Below, piece by piece: positions 1 through 6,556 of a DNA stretch of 10,541 bases (positions within the stretch are counted from its first letter, which is position 1; each line of letters opens with the position of its first letter). The DNA is from JACQAI01 sp035507915 (GTDB lineage: Bacteria > Pseudomonadota > Alphaproteobacteria > Elsterales > Elsteraceae). The translations under genes were made by a program, and so were the position numbers. The notes beneath the pieces were generated by a model. It saw only the letters and a program-made list of their open reading frames with translations, made no database searches and was not told the origin of the DNA. The DNA lies in the NCBI GenBank assembly GCA_035507915.1, contig DATJNS010000225.1, positions 1-10,541 on the forward strand, in the 5' to 3' direction.

Positions 1-322
1 GGTCAGCGAGGCGGTCGCCGGCGTGCGCTATCGCGCCTGGGAGCCGCCGCACGCGCTGCATCCGACCATCGGCTCGCACGCGCCCCTGACCTGCGAGGTG
101 TGGGACGCCGCGACCAGGCGCTCGCTCGGCGGCTGCACCTACCACGTCGCGCATCCGGGCGGCCGCAGCTACACGACCTTCCCGGTCAACGCCCACGAGG
201 CCGAGGGCCGCCGGCTGGCGCGCTTCGAGCCGTTCGGCCTCACGGGCGGCGTGTTCGACCCGTCGCCCGCCGCCCCCCACCCCGATTTCCCCCACACCCT
301 CGACCTCCGGCGGCCGCACTGA
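1..322 (+). CDS. DUF2126 putative amidoligase, C-terminal fragment (cut by left edge)
   Basis: The reading frame is already open at base 2 and ends with TGA at 320-322, so this is the last ~106 codons of a longer gene. The residues match the conserved C-terminus of DUF2126 proteins: an RYRAWEPPHALHPTI segment, then APLTCEVWD, then SLGGCTYHVAHPGGRSY, then TFPVNAHEAEGRRLARF. DUF2126 is annotated in Pfam as a putative amidoligase and usually follows a transglutaminase-like domain in a protein of roughly 1,100 residues; that part would lie left of the window. The family typically neighbours circularly permuted ATP-grasp/alpha-E proteins and transglutaminases, which is what follows here on the same strand. 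The predicted role is formation of amide or peptide bonds on an unknown substrate. A GTG at 23 is internal and is not a start. Family assignment is firm; the biochemical role is inferred. Confidence 0.9.
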   Translation, partial: VSEAVAGVRYRAWEPPHALHPTIGSHAPLTCEVWDAATRRSLGGCTYHVAHPGGRSYTTFPVNAHEAEGRRLARFEPFGLTGGVFDPSPAAPHPDFPHTLDLRRPH

Positions 323-361
323 TCATGCGCCCGACCGTTGTCGCTTGTGCCGATCCCTTTC

Positions 362-450
362 CGTCATCCCCGCGCAAGCGGGGATCCAGGAGTCGCATTC
401 CCGGCGCCGCATCTCGTGGCCCCTGGATGCCCGCTTGCGCGGGCATGACG
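362..450 (+). repeat. REP-like inverted-repeat element, copy 1
   Basis: This is an 89-bp imperfect inverted repeat that starts CGTCATCCCCGC and ends GCGGGCATGACG. It is built from two hairpins. The first (366-385) is an 8-bp stem ATCCCCGC/GCGGGGAT around the loop GCAA. The second (427-446) is an 8-bp stem ATGCCCGC/GCGGGCAT around TTGC, which is GCAA on the other strand. CCAGG and CCTGG follow the inner sides of the arms, and the outer CGTCAT/ATGACG ends pair with each other. It fills most of the 170-bp gap between the DUF2126 gene and the ATP-grasp gene, which run in the same direction. Elements of this sequence type are dispersed in many alphaproteobacterial genomes. A second copy lies at 8884-8972 in opposite orientation. 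Confidence 0.9.
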
Positions 451-492
451 AGAAAAGTTCCATTCGACCCAGCGGCGCGACGGGCGACGTAA

Positions 493-3030
493 GTGTCCGA
501 CACCGCGCTTCCCCCGGCTTCGAGCGACCGCGCCGCGCAGGCGCTCGAGGTCGCGCGCTACGACGAGATGGCGGACGCGGGCGGCGCGGTGCGGCCGCAC
601 TGGCAGTCGGTCGCGCAGGCGCTGAGCCACATGGGCGGCGCCGAGTACGCGCGCCGCGTCGCCTCGGCGCGCGCGGTGATCCGCGACAACGGCGTCACCT
701 ATAATGTGTACGACGAGGCCGGCGGGCACGCCCGGCCCTGGCAGCTCGACATCGTGCCGCTGGTCATCGGCGCCGCCGACTGGGCGGTCATCGAGGCCGC
801 GGTGGCGCAGCGCGCGCGGCTCGCCGACGCGCTCTTGCGCGACATCTACGGCCCGCAGCGCCTGATCGCCGAGGGCCACCTGCCCGCCCATCTGGTGCTC
901 GGCCATCCGCAGTTCCTGCGCCCGCTGGTCGGCGCCGTGCCGCCGGGCGGCGTCCACGTGCATCTGTGGTCGGCCGACATCGCGCGCGCGCCCGACGGCT
1001 CGTGGGTCGTGCTGTCGGCGCGCGCCGACGCGCCGGGCGGCATCGGCTACGCGCTCGAGAACCGCATCGTGGTCAGCCAGGTCTTCCCCGGCCTGTTCCG
1101 CGACCTGCAGGTCGAGCGGCTGGCCGAGTTCTTCCGCGCCCATCGCGAGCACGTGCTCGGGCTCGGCGCCCCCGGCCGCGCCGTGCTGCTGACGCCGGGC
1201 GCCTACAACGAGGCGTATTTCGAGCACGCCTATCTGGCGCACTATCTCGGCCTGGCGCTGGTCGAGGGCCAGGACCTGGTGGTGCGCGACGGCCAGGTGT
1301 TCCTCAAGACCCTGGCTGGGCTCGAGCGCGTCGCGGTGATCTTCCGCCGGCTCGACTCCGACTTCTGCGATCCGCTCGAGTTCCGCGCCGACTCCGCGCT
1401 CGGCGTGCCGGGCCTGGCCGAGGCGGCGCGCGCCGGCGGCGTCGTGCTCGCGAATGCCTTGGGCGGCAGCGTCATCGAGTCGCCGGCGTTCGGCGCCTTC
1501 CTGCCCAACGCCGCCCAGGCGCTGCTCGGCGAGACGCTCGCGATCCCCGACATCGCGTCGGTGTGGTGCGGCACCGAGTGGGGCCGCAAGGAGGGGCTGG
1601 CGCGGCTCGGCAGCGGCGTGCTGCGCGGCGCCTTCGACGCGCGGCCGCTGTTCTCGCGCGGCTCGTCGGCGCGGCTCGGCCGCGAGATGACGCAAGACGA
1701 CGTCGCCGCCGCGGCCGCGCGGCTGGCCGAGCGCGGCAACACCTACGTGGTGCAGGACATCGCGCCGCTCGGCCTGGCGCCCGTGCTCGACGACGGCACG
1801 GTGGCGCGCCGACCGGTATCCTTGCGCGTGTTCGCCGCCTGGACCCCGGACGGCTACACCGTGATGCCGGGCGGGCTTGCCCGCGTCGCGCACGACGAGA
1901 CGATCCGCGCCTTGTCGATGCAGTCGGGCGCGGCGACCAAGGACACCTGGGTCCTGTCGCGCGGGCCGGTCGGCACCTTCAGCCTGCTGCGCCCGACCGG
2001 CGACCCGCTGACCATCCGGCACGCCGGCGACGACGCGCCGAGCCGCGCGATGGACAATCTGTTCTGGCTCGGCCGCTACGCCGAGCGCGCCGAGGATCTG
2101 GTGCGCGTGCTGCGCGCGGTGGTCCAGCGCCTGACCGCGTCGGACAGCGTCGGCGATCCGGCGCGCCGCCTGCTGCTGCCGCTCGGCCAGGCCTCGCCGC
2201 TCGCGGTCGACGACGCGGTGCGCGGCGACGGCGCGCGCCTGTCGGCCGAGCTGCGCGCCGCGGTCTTCGATCCCGAGCAGCCGCACGGGCTGCAGCGCCT
2301 GCTCGCCAGCGTGCAGCGCACCGCCTGGGCGGTGCGCGACCGGCTGTCGCACGACACCTGGCGCACCATCCACGCGCTGACGGTCGCCGATCACGACGCC
2401 GACTTGACGGCGCCGTTCGACCCGGCGGGCGCGCGCTCCTATCTCGACACGTTGGTGCGCCGCGCCGCCGCGCTCGCCGGCCTGTCGGCCGAGAACATGA
2501 CGCGCGGCAGCAACTGGCTGTTCGTCGATCTCGGCCGGCGCATCGAGCGCGCGACCCACGCCGGCTGGCTGGTGCGCCAGACCCTGGCGTTCCAGGACGA
2601 GCACGAGATCGACGCGCTGCAGCTCGCGCTCGAGATCGCCGACAGCTCGATGACCTACCGCTCGCGCTACCTCAACGTGTTCCAGCTGCCGCCGGCGCTC
2701 GACCTGCTGCTGCTCGACGACACCAACCCGCGCGCGCTGGCGTTCCAGGTCGAGGCGGCGGCGCGCCACGTCGCCGAGCTGCCGAAGAGCACGCCGGCGC
2801 AGCAGCGCGGCCTGGCTGCCGCGGTCGCCGACGAGGCGCGCGCGCTGATCCGCGCCGCCGACGCGCACGCGCTCGAGGCGGCCGACCCGACCGGCCGGCG
2901 CGCCGCGCTGCTGGCGCTGATCGCCGCGACCGAGGACGCCATGACGCGCCTGTCGGACGCGGTCGCCGACGCCTATTTCCAGCACGCGGCGCGCCGGCGC
3001 GCCGACGTCGCCCGGCGGGAGCCCCCATGA
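493..3030 (+). CDS. Circularly permuted ATP-grasp ligase fused to alpha-E domain
   Basis: An 845-residue protein with two parts. Residues ~20-510 match the circularly permuted ATP-grasp type 2 family: YDEM near 23-26, VRPHWQ, RDIYGPQRL, LTPGAYNEAYFEHAYLA, then RRLDSDFCDPLEFRADS and the WCGTEWG segment. Residues ~520-835 form an alpha-E helical domain beginning with LFWLGRYAERAEDL, which carries the ER motif that names the domain, and a second RRIERATH. ATP-grasp enzymes join a carboxylate to an amine using ATP; the substrate of this family is not established. The start is a GTG directly after an in-frame TAA (490-492), so the protein cannot extend upstream. The next in-frame ATG (568) would cut into the conserved RYDEM region. 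No strong Shine-Dalgarno is visible. The stop overlaps the next gene's start. Likely cytoplasmic. Confidence 0.93.
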   Translation: MSDTALPPASSDRAAQALEVARYDEMADAGGAVRPHWQSVAQALSHMGGAEYARRVASARAVIRDNGVTYNVYDEAGGHARPWQLDIVPLVIGAADWAVIEAAVAQRARLADALLRDIYGPQRLIAEGHLPAHLVLGHPQFLRPLVGAVPPGGVHVHLWSADIARAPDGSWVVLSARADAPGGIGYALENRIVVSQVFPGLFRDLQVERLAEFFRAHREHVLGLGAPGRAVLLTPGAYNEAYFEHAYLAHYLGLALVEGQDLVVRDGQVFLKTLAGLERVAVIFRRLDSDFCDPLEFRADSALGVPGLAEAARAGGVVLANALGGSVIESPAFGAFLPNAAQALLGETLAIPDIASVWCGTEWGRKEGLARLGSGVLRGAFDARPLFSRGSSARLGREMTQDDVAAAAARLAERGNTYVVQDIAPLGLAPVLDDGTVARRPVSLRVFAAWTPDGYTVMPGGLARVAHDETIRALSMQSGAATKDTWVLSRGPVGTFSLLRPTGDPLTIRHAGDDAPSRAMDNLFWLGRYAERAEDLVRVLRAVVQRLTASDSVGDPARRLLLPLGQASPLAVDDAVRGDGARLSAELRAAVFDPEQPHGLQRLLASVQRTAWAVRDRLSHDTWRTIHALTVADHDADLTAPFDPAGARSYLDTLVRRAAALAGLSAENMTRGSNWLFVDLGRRIERATHAGWLVRQTLAFQDEHEIDALQLALEIADSSMTYRSRYLNVFQLPPALDLLLLDDTNPRALAFQVEAAARHVAELPKSTPAQQRGLAAAVADEARALIRAADAHALEAADPTGRRAALLALIAATEDAMTRLSDAVADAYFQHAARRRADVARREPP

Positions 3031-3944
3031 CGGACTACGCGGTGCGCCATCGCACGGCCTATCGCTACATGCAGGACGTGTCCTACTCGCGGCACCTCCT
3101 GCACCTGGCGCCGCGCGAGACCAAGACGCAGCGCCTCGCCGCGTATGAGCTCAGCGTGACGCCGACGCCCGACCAGCACATCAGCCGGCGCGACTTCTTC
3201 GGCAACCCGGTCGACTGGCTGGCGATCGACCAGCCGCACGCCGACGTCGAGGTGATCGCCGAGAGCCGCGTCAGCGCGCTGGCGCCGCCGGCGCGCGATC
3301 CCGCCGCGAGCCTCGCCTGGGAGGACGTGCGCGCGCGCCTCGAGGCGCCCGCCCCGGACGCGCGCGCCGCCGTGCCCGTGCGCCCCGGCGCACACCCCGG
3401 CGCGCACGACGTCGTGCAGTACATGTTCGACTCGCCGCAGACGGCGTTCACGGTCGACCTCGCCGGCTACGCGCGCCGCAGCTTCACGCCCGGGCGCCCG
3501 ATGCTCGCCGCCGCGCGCGAGCTGATGTCGCGCGTCCACGCCGACTTCCGCTACGACACCACGGTGACGGACGCCGCGACGCCGGTCGACCGCGTGTTCG
3601 AGATCCGCGCCGGCGTGTGCCAGGACCTGGCGCATGTCGGCATCGCGGCGGTGCGCGCGCTCGGCCTGCCGGCGCGCTATGTCAGCGGCTACCTCATGAC
3701 CAAGCCGCCGCCCGGGAGCGCGCGGCTGGTCGGCGCCGACGCCAGCCACGCCTGGTTCGCCGTGTGGGCGCCGCCGTTCGGCTGGGTCGATCTCGATCCG
3801 ACCAACGACATGATCCCGGGCGACGGCCACATCACGGTCGCCTGGGGCCGCGACTACGGCGACGTCGCGCCGATCAACGGCATCGTGACCGGCGGCGGCG
3901 ACCACCTGATCGAGGTCGGCGTCGACGTGCAGCCGCTGGGCTGA
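3027..3944 (+). CDS. Transglutaminase-like cysteine protease family protein
   Basis: A 305-residue protein. The N-terminal ~160 residues match the bacterial transglutaminase N-terminal beta domain (YAVRHRTAYRYMQDVSYSRH, then LAPRE). The C-terminal part is the papain-like transglutaminase core, with catalytic Cys198 in RAGVCQDLAHV, His241 in DASHAWFAVW and Asp257 in DLDPTND. All three residues of the triad are present, so the protein is probably active, as a peptidase or acyl transferase. No signal peptide is visible. The ATG at 3027 overlaps the ATP-grasp stop in an ATGA junction, which suggests translational coupling. In related genomes this family sits with ATP-grasp/alpha-E and DUF2126 genes. 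A reasonable inference is that it cleaves or rearranges the amide product made by the ligases. The frame is open for about 2 kb upstream, but only as a shadow of the preceding gene. Confidence 0.93.
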   Translation: MTDYAVRHRTAYRYMQDVSYSRHLLHLAPRETKTQRLAAYELSVTPTPDQHISRRDFFGNPVDWLAIDQPHADVEVIAESRVSALAPPARDPAASLAWEDVRARLEAPAPDARAAVPVRPGAHPGAHDVVQYMFDSPQTAFTVDLAGYARRSFTPGRPMLAAARELMSRVHADFRYDTTVTDAATPVDRVFEIRAGVCQDLAHVGIAAVRALGLPARYVSGYLMTKPPPGSARLVGADASHAWFAVWAPPFGWVDLDPTNDMIPGDGHITVAWGRDYGDVAPINGIVTGGGDHLIEVGVDVQPLG

Positions 3945-3968
3945 CGGCGCCGCTCGCGCGCGACGCCG

Positions 3969-4811
3969 CTATTTCGCGGCGGCCGGGAACGCCGGCAGCT
4001 TGTCGACGTCGCGCGCGTCGTGCTGGATCACGACGGTCGCGTTGGCGGCCGCGACGAGCTTCTTGACGCGATCGAGCGACGCCAGCGACTGGGCGCGGTC
4101 GGTGTTGAAGGTCGGCACGCCGTTGGTCTCGTAGTTCTCGCGGAAATGCGCGAGATCGCCGGTGATCAGCACGGCGCCCATCTGCGGCAGCTTGACGAGC
4201 AGCGAGTGATGGCCGGGCGTGTGCCCGGGCGTGTAGAGCATCATCACCGTGCCGTCGCCGAACACGTCCTTGTCGAGCGGCACCGGCTCGACCTTGGCGT
4301 CGCCCTTGATCCAGGCCGCGAAGGTCGCGGGGTTGGCGCTCGCCGGCGGGTTGGCGCTGGTCAGCACGTCCCAGTCGCCCTTGCCGATCAGCAGCACCGA
4401 CTTGGCGAACGAGCCGACCTGGCCGACATGGTCGCCGTGATAGTGGCTGATCGCGACGTAGGTGATCTGCTCGGGCTTGAGGTCGAGCTTGGCCAGCTGG
4501 TCGACCAGGCTGACCTTGGGCGCCACGTTGGGCGTCGTCATGGCGTGGCCGGTGTCCCACAAGAGGTACTGGCTGCCGTGCTTGACGAGATAGCAGCTAT
4601 AGACGAGCTGGACCTTGAGGTCGCCGTACGAATAGGTGTCCGAGAAGCGCTGGTTGACCAGGGTGGGCGCGCCGGGCGTGCCGCAATCGAGGCGCGTCAG
4701 CGCCATGTCGGGCGCGTCGGCCCGCGCCGGCTGCCCGACCAGACCCCCGGCGCACAGACCCCCGACGCACAGGCCGGCCCAGACACCGACCCCGAGCAAC
4801 CACCGTTGCAT
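3969..4811 (-). CDS. Secreted metallo-beta-lactamase-fold hydrolase, N-acyl-homoserine-lactonase-like
   Basis: A 280-residue protein. Residues 1-31 look like a Sec signal peptide: MQRW, a hydrophobic Gly/Leu/Cys-rich core and a likely cut after ARA at 29-31, so the enzyme should be periplasmic or secreted. The metallo-beta-lactamase metal site is complete: H123, H125, D127 and H128 in SHYHGDH, H197 in YTPGHTPGHHS, D219 in ITGDLAH and H264 in VIQHDA. The order and spacing resemble the N-acyl homoserine lactonase group, and the YSCYLVKHG and LLWDTGHAM segments also fit. The catalytic Tyr of AiiA (three residues after the bridging Asp) is His222 here, so lactonase activity is not certain; another ester or lactone could be the substrate. 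Start chosen at 4811 because a strong GGAGG lies 8 nt upstream and the signal peptide begins there; the frame stays open to 5000 but that extension is Arg-rich and implausible. Confidence 0.9.
   Translation of the reverse strand: MQRWLLGVGVWAGLCVGGLCAGGLVGQPARADAPDMALTRLDCGTPGAPTLVNQRFSDTYSYGDLKVQLVYSCYLVKHGSQYLLWDTGHAMTTPNVAPKVSLVDQLAKLDLKPEQITYVAISHYHGDHVGQVGSFAKSVLLIGKGDWDVLTSANPPASANPATFAAWIKGDAKVEPVPLDKDVFGDGTVMMLYTPGHTPGHHSLLVKLPQMGAVLITGDLAHFRENYETNGVPTFNTDRAQSLASLDRVKKLVAAANATVVIQHDARDVDKLPAFPAAAK
4740..4769. repeat. 15-bp tandem duplication inside a signal peptide coding region
   Basis: Two adjacent 15-bp units, CAGACCCCCGGCGCA (4740-4754) and CAGACCCCCGACGCA (4755-4769), differ at one base. 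On the minus strand they encode CVGGL and CAGGL (residues 15-24 of the hydrolase), which lengthen the hydrophobic core of the signal peptide by one unit. It keeps the frame and looks like a recent slippage duplication. Confidence 0.85.
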
Positions 4812-4819
4812 ATCGCTTC

Positions 4820-4824
4820 CCTCC
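4820..4824 (-). promoter_or_regulatory. Ribosome binding site of the MBL-fold hydrolase
   Basis: The minus strand reads AGGGAGGGAAGCGAT immediately before the ATG at 4811. Its GGAGG core at 4820-4824 is 8 nt from the start codon. This is one of the two clearest Shine-Dalgarno sequences in the window, and it settles the start in favour of 4811. Confidence 0.8.
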
Positions 4825-4831
4825 CTCCCGA

Positions 4832-4847
4832 GCGGCGGCGCCGCCGC
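4832..4847. promoter_or_regulatory. 16-bp perfect palindrome in the hydrolase 5' leader
   Basis: GCGGCGGCGCCGCCGC is a perfect 16-bp palindrome lying 21-36 nt upstream of the hydrolase start and just behind its Shine-Dalgarno. It is in the 178-bp divergent gap shared with the amidohydrolase gene. It could be an operator or a hairpin in the leader RNA. Palindromes of G and C triplets arise easily by chance at this base composition, so the functional claim is weak. Confidence 0.25.
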
Positions 4848-4879
4848 GGCCCGCGGATGGTGCCGACCGGGCGCGGCGC

Positions 4880-4962
4880 GGTCAACGCAATCGGCGCGGC
4901 CGTCATCAGAGACCGCCCGAGCCCAGCGCCCTCTGGACACGGGCCGGCCGCGGCACCCAAAC
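4880..4962. promoter_or_regulatory. Divergent promoter region between hydrolase and amidohydrolase (weak matches)
   Basis: The 178-bp gap 4812-4989 must hold promoters for both divergent genes, but matches are poor. For the minus-strand hydrolase, TTGACC (complement of 4880-4885) is followed 17 bp later by CACCAT (complement of 4857-4862), which fits only half of TATAAT. For the plus-strand amidohydrolase, TGGACA at 4934-4939 is followed 18 bp later by CAAACT at 4958-4963, also half matched. I give these as the best candidates, not as firm calls. Confidence 0.2.
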
Positions 4963-4974
4963 TTGCGCGGGGAT

Positions 4975-4981
4975 AGAGGAG
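4975..4981 (+). promoter_or_regulatory. Ribosome binding site of the amidohydrolase
   Basis: AGAGGAG ends 8 nt before the ATG at 4990. It decides the start of the amidohydrolase: the reading frame is open back to 4636, but that stretch lies over the divergent hydrolase gene and encodes low-complexity Pro/Arg/Ala sequence. Confidence 0.8.
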
Positions 4982-4989
4982 CGTCCGCG

Positions 4990-5829
4990 ATGGCCATCAT
5001 CGATTCACAGGTCCATGCCTACGAGGCGAACACGCCGAAGCGACCCTGGCACACCGTGCCGAACTGGCCGGCTCACGTGACCGGCGACGAGATGGTCGCG
5101 GCAATGGACAAGGTCGGCGTCGACGGCGCGATCTTCATCTCGGCGTTCTCGATGTACCGCTACGACGCCAGCTACGCGGTCGAGGTGCAGCGCGCCCATC
5201 CCGGCCGGTTCGGCATCGTCAAGCCGGTCGACCCCGACGATCCCGCGGTGGCCGACGTGATCGCCGAGTGGAAGAAGACGCCGGGCGCGGTCGGCATCCG
5301 CATCATGCTGCGCAAGGAAGAGGGCCGCCAGCCGACCGACCCGGGCTTCGACCGGGTCCTGCGCGCGGCGGTGCGCCACGATTTTCCGGTCAACATCCTG
5401 TTCTGGGACAATCTGGCGGCGGGCACCGCGCTGATCGACCGCCACCCCGACACGCGCTTCATCATCGACCATCTCGCCATCCTGCAGCCGCGCGAGCCGC
5501 CGGCGCCGCCGCAGCCCTGGGCCGACCTGCCGAAGGTGCTCGAGCTCGCCAAGCGCAAGAACGCCGTCATCAAGGTCAGCGGCGCCTGCACCTTGTCGCG
5601 CGAGCCCTACCCGTTCCCCGACATCTGGGATCCGCTGGCGCGCGTGTTCGACGCCTGGGGCTTCGAGCGCTGCCTGTGGGGCACCGACTGGACGCGCGCG
5701 TTCGCCGTCGTCAACTACGAGCAGGCGGTCGAGCCGTTCCGCACGACCGACCGCCTGAGCGCGAGCGAGCGCGCGATGCTGATGGGCGGCGCGTGCGCCA
5801 AGGCCTACGGCTGGTCGCCGAAGAAATAG
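4990..5829 (+). CDS. Amidohydrolase family protein (TIM-barrel, PF04909-type)
   Basis: A 279-residue cytoplasmic protein. It begins MAIIDSQVHAYE and continues TPKRPWHTVPNWP, the opening typical of a widespread group of amidohydrolase-2 proteins. Later motifs are VGVDGAIFIS (43-51), GIVKPVDP (75-82), FIIDHLA with His161, IKVSG (194-198), and CLWGTDW with Asp233, the terminal metal or proton-relay Asp of the fold. The usual first metal motif HxH is QxH here (Gln7, His9), so metal binding may be altered. The family hydrolyses or decarboxylates cyclic and aromatic acids, amides and lactones; the substrate cannot be named. The gene is divergent from the hydrolase and followed 13 bp later by a reductase-like gene on the same strand, probably one operon. 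An alternative view is that it is a lactonase of an aromatic or sugar-acid degradation route. Confidence 0.9.
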   Translation: MAIIDSQVHAYEANTPKRPWHTVPNWPAHVTGDEMVAAMDKVGVDGAIFISAFSMYRYDASYAVEVQRAHPGRFGIVKPVDPDDPAVADVIAEWKKTPGAVGIRIMLRKEEGRQPTDPGFDRVLRAAVRHDFPVNILFWDNLAAGTALIDRHPDTRFIIDHLAILQPREPPAPPQPWADLPKVLELAKRKNAVIKVSGACTLSREPYPFPDIWDPLARVFDAWGFERCLWGTDWTRAFAVVNYEQAVEPFRTTDRLSASERAMLMGGACAKAYGWSPKK

Positions 5830-5842
5830 CGCCGGCCGCCGC

Positions 5843-6535
5843 ATGAAGCCCTACGTGCTCTGCCACATGGTCGCCAGCCTCGACGGCAGGATCTGGTCGA
5901 GCCGCTGGCGGCCGTCGGGCACGGCCGCCGCCAAGCTGTTCGAGCCGCTGCACGACCAGCTCGCGGGCGACGCCTGGCTGATCGGCCGCGTCACCGGCAG
6001 CGAGTTCGCCAAGGGCGACAGCTATCCCGCGCGCACCGACGCGCACTTCGCGCGCGAGCCGTGGTTCGCGCGGCGCGACGCGGCGGCCTACGGCATCGTG
6101 CTCGACGCCCACGGCAAGATCGCCTGGAACCGCGCGGACATCGGCGGCGACCCGATCGTCGTCGTGCTGACCGAGCAGGTTTCCGACGCGCATCTCGCCG
6201 GCCTGCGCGGCGACGGCGTGTCGTACCTCTTCGCGGGCAAGGACACGCTCGACCTGCGGCTGGCGCTCGAGACCGTCAATCGCGAGCTCGGCGTCAAGCG
6301 CCTGCTGCTCGAGGGCGGCGGCGTGGCGAACGGCGAGTTCCTGCGCGCCGGACTGGTCGACGAGATCAGCCTGGTGATCGCCCCGGCGATCGACGGCGCC
6401 AAGGGCGGGCCGCATCTGTACGACTCGACCGACGCGACCGCCGGCCCGCCGCCGCTGCGCGGCATGACGCTGCAGCAGTGCCAGGTGCTCGACGGCGGCG
6501 CGGTCTGGCTGCGCTACACGCTGGAGAACGCCTGA
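5843..6535 (+). CDS. RibD C-terminal / dihydrofolate reductase family oxidoreductase
   Basis: A 230-residue protein of the RibD C-terminal (DHFR-like) fold. The N-terminal MVASLDGRI (9-17) is the conserved opening strand and loop of the family, LIGRVT (46-51) follows, and LLLEGGGVANGEFLRAGLVD (154-173) is the NADPH-binding/GGG segment ending in the usual EISLVIAPAIDG. The family reduces pteridine- or pyrimidine-like compounds with NADPH; RibD itself reduces a riboflavin precursor. There is no deaminase domain and no other riboflavin gene nearby, so this is a stand-alone paralogue of unknown substrate. It starts 13 bp after the amidohydrolase stop without a clear Shine-Dalgarno, which suggests coupling to the upstream gene. 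It converges on the receiver gene with a 21-bp gap. Confidence 0.9.
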   Translation: MKPYVLCHMVASLDGRIWSSRWRPSGTAAAKLFEPLHDQLAGDAWLIGRVTGSEFAKGDSYPARTDAHFAREPWFARRDAAAYGIVLDAHGKIAWNRADIGGDPIVVVLTEQVSDAHLAGLRGDGVSYLFAGKDTLDLRLALETVNRELGVKRLLLEGGGVANGEFLRAGLVDEISLVIAPAIDGAKGGPHLYDSTDATAGPPPLRGMTLQQCQVLDGGAVWLRYTLENA

Positions 6536-6556
6536 GCGCGTCGGATCGCCGGGCCG

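Noticed and set aside
362..450. REP-like hairpins as a CRISPR array or a transposon end
   Set aside because: There are only two distant single copies, no spacer-repeat periodicity, no cas genes and no transposase gene in the window.
364..2985. An open frame of 873 codons on the minus strand opposite the ATP-grasp gene
   Set aside because: It is rich in Arg, Ala, Gly and Gln with no family motif, and it runs antisense to a clearly conserved protein. Long antisense frames are expected when third codon positions are nearly all G or C.
966..3026. A 687-codon open extension in front of the transglutaminase start
   Set aside because: It is Arg/Ala low-complexity sequence in a shifted frame across the ATP-grasp gene. 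The transglutaminase domain begins cleanly at the ATG at 3027.
3945..3968. Possible terminator CGGCG...CGCCG between the transglutaminase and hydrolase genes
   Set aside because: The stem is only 5 bp with a 14-base loop and no T-run, which is not better than chance at this GC content.
4636..4989. Upstream extension of the amidohydrolase
   Set aside because: It overlaps the divergent hydrolase and its signal peptide, has no domain features, and a strong Shine-Dalgarno precedes the ATG at 4990.
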